The notes beneath the pieces are model-generated. The model was given only the letters and a program-made list of their open reading frames with translations. It made no database searches and was not told the DNA's origin. A DNA stretch of 37,367 nucleotides from positions 1 to 37,367 of the forward strand of contig JACRGO010000199.1 of the NCBI GenBank assembly GCA_016212295.1. The letters are read 5' to 3'. A program made the position numbers and the translations under genes. Shown in pieces: positions 1-4,484 of this stretch (its first letter is position 1; each line of letters opens with the position of its first letter). Source of the stretch: Nitrospinota bacterium (GTDB lineage Bacteria; Nitrospinota; Nitrospinia; JACRGO01).

Positions 1-164
1 CATTTGTCAAGATAATGGACGGTATTAGAACAAAAAAGACACAGAAAGGGCTAAACTTTTACCTTGAAGAAGTGAAATGCCTGGGGTCAAACCTTGAATA
101 GTGAATTAGCTGAAGAAAAGGGATAGCGGATTTGGGAATTGACAATTGTCATCGGAATTTCCGG

Positions 165-193
165 TTGACACCCCTCGCTATTCCGGTTAAAAT
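165..193 (+). promoter_or_regulatory. Sigma-70-type promoter of a predicted leaderless mRNA
   Basis: TTGACA at 165-170, a 17-nt spacer and TAAAAT at 188-193. Exactly six nucleotides follow before the ATG at 200, so the predicted transcription start is the A of the start codon. There is no Shine-Dalgarno sequence upstream of the ATG. The same geometry recurs at three other genes in this window. Confidence 0.7.
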
Positions 194-199
194 TGATCC

Positions 200-730
200 A
201 TGAGAAAGGCACTTCCTTTTTTTTTCCTTCTTTTCGTTGTCCTCTGCCATGCCTCCGTCTTTGCCGTGGAAACCGCTCCCCGCATATCCGACAGGGAGAT
301 AATAGAAAGCCTTGCGGAATTAAAGGCCGGGCAGAAGGCCCTTGGGCAGCGGTTAGACGACATGAATAATTCCGTCAACGGACGGTTTGACGATGTCAAC
401 AAACGGTTTGATGACATGAATAATTCCGTCAACAAACGGTTTGACGATGTCAATAAACGGTTTGATGATCTTCAGGAGTCAACCAATAAACGATTCGATG
501 ATATCAACGGACGGTTCGATATCCTCCAATGGATGTTCGGGCTTTTCATTACCGTTGCCCTTTCATTAATGGGGATAATGGGGCGGATACTCTGGAATCA
601 ACAGAAGAAACTAACCCAGATAGAAACCTCCCTTGAGGCGCAAAAGGAGGAGCTTTCATTTCTGAAATCCCTCATCGAGAAACTCCAGTCCCTCATTGAA
701 AAACTCCTCCCCCCGAGAGGGGTTTTGTAG
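200..730 (+). CDS. Small membrane-anchored coiled-coil protein with heptad repeats
   Basis: A 176-aa protein. Residues 1-22 look like a signal peptide or N-terminal anchor, ending near VFA. Then come several near-identical seven-residue units of the type NKRFDDV (roughly residues 55-105), predicted to form a coiled coil. One transmembrane helix (about 110-132) and a second, C-terminal coiled-coil segment ending LLPPRGVL follow. The overall plan resembles DUF1640/CCDC90-like proteins, but I assign no function. The gene at 23419-24030 is a close paralogue with the same N-terminal, membrane and C-terminal parts and a different number of heptads. The start is fixed by the signal-like N-terminus and by a promoter whose +1 coincides with the ATG. 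A GC-rich inverted repeat followed by TTTT overlaps the stop codon and could act as a weak terminator. Confidence 0.75.
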   Translation: MRKALPFFFLLFVVLCHASVFAVETAPRISDREIIESLAELKAGQKALGQRLDDMNNSVNGRFDDVNKRFDDMNNSVNKRFDDVNKRFDDLQESTNKRFDDINGRFDILQWMFGLFITVALSLMGIMGRILWNQQKKLTQIETSLEAQKEELSFLKSLIEKLQSLIEKLLPPRGVL

Positions 731-790
731 CCACTCATCGTCAACTTTCGGCGGCTTGAACAGTCCGGCCTTTCTTGCCCCCAAAAACCC

Positions 791-928
791 GGCCGGAAAG
801 GGGTCTGCTTTTGACTTAAGTTTCCGCTTGTCGCGGATTTGCAATCCGCGATGCTACACCTTCGGGATTTATAATCCCCGTATTTCAAATCCGGATGGAT
901 CGGCGTTACAGGTTGCAAACCTGTAACG
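791..928. repeat. Cluster of palindromic hairpin repeats
   Basis: Three palindromes in a row, each centred on a TTTGCAA, TTATAA or TTGCAAA-like core: CGCGGATTTGCAATCCGCG (about 832-850), an imperfect one at 863-880, and a 25-bp perfect palindrome at 904-928. The lead-in CTTTTGACTTAAGTTTCCGC is repeated at about 2434, again just before a palindrome of the same type. This is a dispersed structured repeat of unknown mobility. Confidence 0.7.
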
Positions 929-1020
929 AGCAGTAATATAAAGGCGGGCATCAGTTGTCAGGGAAGGGCAAAAGGCGAGGGACGGAAGGCGGAGGCAATT
1001 GACGATTTACAATTGTAAGT

Positions 1021-1073
1021 AAAAATGGGGCCGCGTCTTGAATTGTGAATTGGCTCAAGCAAAAAGACCGCGG
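1021..1073 (+). repeat. Dispersed repeat family A, copy 2
   Basis: The block beginning AAAAATGGGGCCGCGTCTTG is repeated almost base for base at 3199-3251, about 50 nt with one clear mismatch. Shorter or degenerate relatives lie at about 73-108, 1665-1694, 2396-2420 and 4077-4107. All copies I see are in the first 4.2 kb, around the toxin-antitoxin genes. Confidence 0.75.
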
Positions 1074-1087
1074 GTTTTGGTAAGTAG

Positions 1088-1149
1088 CGCAGGCGGGACG
1101 CCTGCGTTTTTAAAAATTTATTCAGGACAATGCAGGCGGGACGCCTGCG
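1088..1149. repeat. Two copies of a GC-rich hairpin
   Basis: CGCAGGCGGGACGCCTGCG at 1088-1106 and nearly the same sequence at 1132-1149. Each forms an 8-bp stem with a GGA loop. The first is followed by TTTTT and could terminate transcription on the plus strand. The second abuts the FISUMP relic and is in its reading frame, which suggests insertion into the old gene. Confidence 0.65.
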
Positions 1150-1150
1150 G

Positions 1151-1237
1151 TACTTCTTTAATAACGCCTGCGCTAACGCACGCCGTTTCACCCTCGCTAA
1201 GTACTACGGGTTCAGCGTTCGCTGTGTCGGGGATTGA
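1151..1237 (+). pseudogene. Relic 3' end of a FISUMP-domain gene
   Basis: Read in the frame ending at TGA 1235-1237, the DNA encodes ...YYGFSVRCVGD, matching the exact C-terminus of the intact FISUMP protein at 12861-13814. The last 27 nt differ from that gene by one base. Aligning 19 codons upstream, Tyr, Arg and Lys positions coincide while the codons between differ, mostly as NNC or NNT. No start or upstream part of the gene survives; a hairpin repeat lies directly before it. The repeat blocks after it follow the same order as those after the intact gene. Recognition rests on a short match, but the invariant tail is distinctive. Confidence 0.6.
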
Positions 1238-1660
1238 AGAAAAAAGCACAGTTGACGGTTATCCGTTGACGGTTGACAGGGAAAGGCGGAGGACGGAAGG
1301 CGGAAGGCGGAAGGCGGAGGACGGAAAACAGAAGGCGGAAGACAGAGGACGGAAGACTTTCAATTGTCGATTGTCAATTGAAGCGAAAGGCAGAGGACAT
1401 TCCGCTCGTTACAGATTTGCAATCCTCCTGATGAAATTTGGGATTGCGGAAGGCGGATTTGGGATTTAAAATCCGAAATCTAAAATCTAAAATCCGAAAT
1501 TTAAAAGGCGGTTGACAGGGAAAGGCGGAGGGCGGAAAATAGAAGGCGGAGGACAGAGGACGGAGGACATTTTCAATTGTAAATTGTCGATTGTAAATTG
1601 TAAATTGAAGCTGAAGCCAGCGGCGCATGGCTCATGACGTGCGGCCCGTGACGCATAAAA
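1238..1660. repeat. Short-period degenerate repeat array
   Basis: Successive blocks of TTGACGGTTGACAGG-like repeats, GGCGGAGGACGGAAG-like purine repeats, AAATCCGAAATCTAAAATC 7-nt repeats and TTGTAAATTGTCGATTG repeats. They end in GCGCATGGCTCATGACG (1624). Blocks of the same kinds and order follow the FISUMP gene at 13815-13955. A segment at 1399-1449 is repeated at 3252-3304. Confidence 0.6.
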
Positions 1661-1715
1661 AAAATGGGGACGCGACTTGAATTGGAATTAATTTGATTCT
1701 CCAGCGTCTCCTCTC

Positions 1716-1724
1716 TGATATAAT
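1716..1724 (+). promoter_or_regulatory. Extended -10 promoter of the first PIN gene
   Basis: TGATATAAT is a perfect extended -10 element (TGnTATAAT). It is followed by six nucleotides and then ATG at 1731, so this mRNA too may be leaderless. A weak TTGATT lies 20 nt upstream of the hexamer, farther than usual, as can occur with extended -10 promoters. Confidence 0.55.
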
Positions 1725-1730
1725 TTGAAT

Positions 1731-2207
1731 ATGAGAAAGCTTAAACTATATCTTGATACCTCTGTCTGGAATTTCTACTATGCGGACGATTCACCGGAGA
1801 AGATGGAGGTGACAAAGAAGTTTTTTGAGGAGATCAAAAGTGGAAAATATGAAATTTATATTTCAGAATTGGTATTTGCGGAAATAAACAGGTCAGTGGA
1901 GGAAAAACAAAATAGATTAGAGGGTCTTATTAAAGAATATCAACCATTTGAGCTTAAAAGCGATAGTGACGCGGAAGAATTATCGGAGAAATATATAAAA
2001 GCAAATATTGTCCCGATTAAATATAAAGCGGATGTAATCCATGTTGCTTTTGCGGTGGCAAACGATTTGGATGTGGTTGTAAGCTGGAATCTTAGACATA
2101 TAGTGAAATTAAAGACAAGGTTAGAGGTAAATGGAATTAACAAGATTGAAGGATACAAGGAAATTGAGATATGCACGCCAGAGGAGGTGATAGAGTATGA
2201 CAAATGA
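1731..2207 (+). CDS. PIN-domain toxin, VapC-like
   Basis: A 158-aa PIN-domain protein, expected to be a metal-dependent ribonuclease and the toxin of a type II toxin-antitoxin pair. Acidic residues typical of the fold are visible: D9 in YLDTS, E51 in FAEINR, D101 in DVIHVAFA and D112/D114 in NDLDVV. The WNLRHIV segment is typical of this VapC subgroup. The ORF track starts at TTG 1725, but ATG 1731 is preferred because it follows an extended -10 element at the leaderless distance. The last 11 nt overlap the next gene, the likely antitoxin, so the order is toxin first. It is bounded upstream by a family A repeat at 1665. Confidence 0.8.
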   Translation: MRKLKLYLDTSVWNFYYADDSPEKMEVTKKFFEEIKSGKYEIYISELVFAEINRSVEEKQNRLEGLIKEYQPFELKSDSDAEELSEKYIKANIVPIKYKADVIHVAFAVANDLDVVVSWNLRHIVKLKTRLEVNGINKIEGYKEIEICTPEEVIEYDK

Positions 2208-2385
2208 AGAACCAAAGGCTATGGAGGAAATTCATAAAATCAGGGAGAAAATTTACTCTGAGACTAATGGGATGACTATACATGAACTTATGGAATTTAT
2301 CAGCAAAGAGGCTGAATCCTTCAAGCTACGATTCAATCTTAAATCAAAAACTCCTAAAAGAAAAACTGATTTGGTTAGTATATAA
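2197..2385 (+). CDS. Small antitoxin-like partner of PIN toxin
   Basis: A 62-aa hydrophilic protein overlapping the end of the PIN gene by 11 nt. It has a strong ribosome-binding site (AGGAGGTGA) inside the toxin coding sequence. The segment KAMEEIHKIREKIY followed by a helical region resembles the short uncharacterised antitoxins found immediately downstream of this PIN subgroup. The tight overlap and small size support an antitoxin role by context. I see no recognisable DNA-binding fold, so autoregulation cannot be inferred. Confidence 0.65.
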   Translation: MTNEEPKAMEEIHKIREKIYSETNGMTIHELMEFISKEAESFKLRFNLKSKTPKRKTDLVSI

Positions 2386-2395
2386 TTTTTGCGCG

Positions 2396-2520
2396 AAAAA
2401 TTGGGGCTGCGCCTTAGGAAAGGGGTCAAGTCTGCTTTTGACTTAAGTTTCCGCTCGTTACAGATTTGTAATCTGTAACGCGGCTCTTCGGGATTTTCAA
2501 TCCCTGCCTGCCGCGCTCCG
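2396..2520. repeat. Family A repeat plus hairpins between TA modules
   Basis: A degenerate family A start (TTGGGGCTGCGCCTTAGG) is followed by the CTTTTGACTTAAGTTTCCGC block seen at about 807. A 25-bp perfect palindrome at 2456-2480 and a GGGATTTTCAATCCC palindrome at 2490-2504 follow. A GCCTGCC/GGCAGGC hairpin continues past 2520. Confidence 0.65.
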
Positions 2521-2630
2521 CTTGGCGCAGGCAGGCTTTAAACTTTAGCCACTTTAGGCACTCGCAATCTCGTTGATTTTTAAAGAAAACCTTTGAAATT
2601 CCGATACAGTTTTACAGGAGGTGAAGCAGC

Positions 2631-2879
2631 ATGAAAGATGAACGGTTACTTGAACGGATTGCCATTAATACCAAAATAATGGTTGGAAAACCTGTTATAC
2701 GGGGAACGCGACTGGCCGTGGAGTATATTTTGAATCTGCTCGCGCGTGGTGAAACAGTGGAAGAAATCATCAAGGAGTATAAAGGACTTACGTCTGAAGA
2801 TATTCAAGCTTGTATTCTATTCGCGGCCAAATCACTTGAGGACGCTGCCTTCATGCCGTTAATAGTGGAGACAGCGTAA
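2631..2879 (+). CDS. DUF433 antitoxin
   Basis: An 82-aa DUF433 protein. The hallmark GKPVIRGTRL occurs at about residues 19-28, followed by a helix-turn-helix-like stretch (GETVEEIIKEY...LTSEDIQACILFAA). DUF433 proteins commonly pair with DUF5615 PIN-like toxins as a VapBC-type module, and the remains of such a toxin start one base after this stop codon. The ribosome-binding site AGGAGGTGA is strong. The reading frame is complete, unlike that of the partner. The sequence TTGAAATTCCGATAC upstream (2593-2607) recurs just before rlmB. Confidence 0.8.
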   Translation: MKDERLLERIAINTKIMVGKPVIRGTRLAVEYILNLLARGETVEEIIKEYKGLTSEDIQACILFAAKSLEDAAFMPLIVETA

Positions 2880-3219
2880 ATGCGTTTTCTCGTGGATGAA
2901 TGCGCGGGTCCTTCTGTTGCCGAGTGGCTGCGAGGACAAAGGCATGAAGTATTCTCAGTGTATGGCGAAGCACGCGGCATGGATGATGATAACAAACGAT
3001 AAAGATTTTGGAAAGAAAATTTATCTGGAGCGGCATCCTCATCATGGCGTAATTCTCCTGCGACTTGAAGATGAACGGACTGTTATCAAGATTGAGACGC
3101 TCACACGATTACTTAGGAATTATTCTGAACAGTTGGCAGGACAGTTTGTAGTAGTGACCGAGTCAAAGGCACGATTTGCCGGTAATATCAAAAAAATGAA
3201 AAATGGGGCCGCGTCTTGA
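2880..3219 (+). pseudogene. DUF5615 PIN-like toxin, broken by internal deletion
   Basis: The gene opens at ATG 2880, abutting the DUF433 stop, with MRFLVDECAGPSVAEWL typical of DUF5615. The frame stops at TAA 3000 after 40 residues (GMDDDNKR). The rest of the family (ITNDKDFGKKIY, HHGVILLRL, QFVVVTES) continues in the +1 frame from about 2989 to the stop at 3219. From the usual family sequence about 13-15 codons are missing between GMDDD and ITNDKDFG. The frame change requires a deletion of 3n+2 nt, for example 41 or 44. The toxin is thus very likely inactive while its antitoxin is intact. The 3' end runs into a family A repeat that supplies the stop. Confidence 0.8.
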
Positions 3220-3304
3220 ATTGTGGATTGGCTCAAGCAAAAAGACCGCGGATTCCGCTCGTTACAGATTTGCAATCCTCCTAATGAAATTTGGGATCGC
3301 GGAA
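3199..3304 (+). repeat. Compound repeat, family A plus TCCGCTCGTTACAG block
   Basis: 3199-3251 matches 1021-1073, and the adjoining 3252-3304 matches 1399-1449 (ATTCCGCTCGTTACAGATTT onwards, including GCAATCCTCCTRATGAAAT). The two parts are separate at the first locus and fused here. Confidence 0.75.
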
Positions 3305-3411
3305 TGCGGATTGAAAGATAGTCATTGAGTCATTAAGCCATTGAGCGAAGAGACACTCAGGTTTAAAATCCGAAATCGAGAATTATAAAATACAACTTTC
3401 AGGAGACAGCT

Positions 3412-3648
3412 ATGACCATACAGCAGCAATTAATAAAGGAAATAGAGGGCTTGCCGCTCGAGGCACAAAAAAAGGTTTTAAAGCTAATGCATTTCGTAAA
3501 AGAAGAATTCTTCCCTCCGCAAGAGAAAAGGGCTATGGCGAAGGGTGCAAACGCCCTTGCCGACATCGATAAGTTTGCTATTGAAACCGGTATACCTGAC
3601 CTCTCGGTTCAGCATGACCATTACCTATACGGGGCTCCAAAGAGATGA
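3412..3648 (+). CDS. DUF2281-like antitoxin of PIN toxin
   Basis: A 78-aa protein starting TIQQQLIKEIEGLPLEAQKK, a pattern typical of short VapB-type antitoxins of the DUF2281 kind (LP..aQ..vL.fi.FlK). Its stop overlaps the toxin start in ATGA, so translation is probably coupled. AGGAG lies at a normal distance before ATG 3412. The C-terminal part (AETGIPDLS, HDHYLYG) is typical of antitoxins next to PIN proteins and probably wraps the toxin. This is the only one of the first three modules with an antitoxin-first order and two intact genes. Confidence 0.75.
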   Translation: MTIQQQLIKEIEGLPLEAQKKVLKLMHFVKEEFFPPQEKRAMAKGANALADIDKFAIETGIPDLSVQHDHYLYGAPKR

Positions 3649-4061
3649 AAAAGGCCGTTTTTGTGGATACCGCCGCATGGCTGGCTCTTATAAACAAATC
3701 AGACACCCTGCACAAAACTGCAAAAAAAATACGTAATAGCCTGTTAAACCAGAATGCCAAATTCATCATCACCGATTACATTATTGTCGAGATAGCCAAT
3801 TCCTTAAACCGTATTCCAGCCAGGGAATCCGCCATCCATCTTATAAACTCCATAATGGCATCCAGAAATATAGAAGTTGTGGTGGTTGATAAAGAGGTAT
3901 TCAGAGAGGCATGGGAACTGTATTCGAGTCGTACCGATAAGGAATGGAGCATGACCGACTGCACCACCTTTGTTATTATGAACCGCAGGCAAATAACAGA
4001 GGCATTCACATCCGACCGTCATTTTGAACAGGCGGGTTTTACTATACTTTTGAAAGAGTAG
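3645..4061 (+). CDS. PIN-domain toxin, VapC family
   Basis: A 138-aa classical VapC-like PIN ribonuclease. The expected catalytic acidic residues are D8 (FVDTAAW), E49 (IIVEIANSL), D105 (WSMTDCTTF) and D124 (FTSDRHF). Length and motif spacing are normal and the frame is intact. It overlaps the antitoxin gene by 4 nt (ATGA). Another family A repeat begins 15 nt after the stop codon. Confidence 0.85.
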   Translation: MKKAVFVDTAAWLALINKSDTLHKTAKKIRNSLLNQNAKFIITDYIIVEIANSLNRIPARESAIHLINSIMASRNIEVVVVDKEVFREAWELYSSRTDKEWSMTDCTTFVIMNRRQITEAFTSDRHFEQAGFTILLKE

Positions 4062-4484
4062 TGAATGAAAATGGTGAAAATGGGGCCGCACCTTAAATAG
4101 TGAATTAATTTCCGCTCGCCGCGGATTTGCAAGTTCCCCGGTTGCCAGAGTCAATTGACTATTGATAATTGGAAAGCCGCTGGAGACTGAGGGATTAAGG
4201 ACTTGGGTTTAAAATTCCAAATCTAAAATCTGAAATTTTAAAGGCGGTTGACAGTTATCAGTTGGCAGGGGACAGGGAAGGGGATTACAAATTACAAATT
4301 TGAGATTTGAAATTAAAAAAAGTCATTAGTCATTGGGCGAGAGGCAAAGGGGGCGCTTGTTACTCGCCACTTGTTACTCGTCACCGTGCTTTGGCGGGTC
4401 CCGGCACAGGTTTAAAATCCGAAATCCGAAATCCGAAATTTGAAATCCTCAATCTCAAATCTCAAATCATAAAGGAGGCCGGCC
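4062..4484. other. Intergenic repeat region
   Basis: No gene seen. A family A repeat (4077-4107) and a CGCGGATTTGCAAG partial palindrome come first. They are followed by degenerate AAATCTAAAATCTG-like 7-nt repeats, a TGACAGTTATCAGTTGGCAGG block, TTACTCG repeats (4360-4382) and AAATCCGAAATCC repeats ending at the ribosome-binding site of the next gene. Confidence 0.6.

Larger units (their letters stand above)
731..1724. other. About 1 kb non-coding repeat region
   Basis: I find no intact gene here. The region holds dispersed hairpin repeats (831-928, 1088-1149), a repeat copy at 1021-1073 that recurs at 3199, the relic 3' end of a FISUMP gene (1151-1237), and long degenerate GGCGGA/GACAGA and AAATCCG-type short-period repeats (1238-1660). 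The ORF track entries here are explained by this low-complexity DNA. Confidence 0.7.

Noticed and set aside
3-101. Open frame at the left edge (FVKIMDGIRTKKTQKG...) ending at TAG 99-101
   Set aside because: Only 32 codons, with no recognisable family, and its end lies in a degenerate family A repeat. It could be the tail of a gene but cannot be supported.
1038-1469. 143-aa plus-strand ORF in the repeat region
   Set aside because: It reads through hairpin repeats, the FISUMP relic in the wrong frame and GGCGGA low-complexity DNA. No ribosome-binding site or domain.
4390-4475. Possible CRISPR array in AAATCCGAAATCC repeats
   Set aside because: Period is about 7 nt and degenerate; there are no 25-40-nt repeats with unique spacers and no cas genes. 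The same applies to 24375-24420 and 25515-25580.
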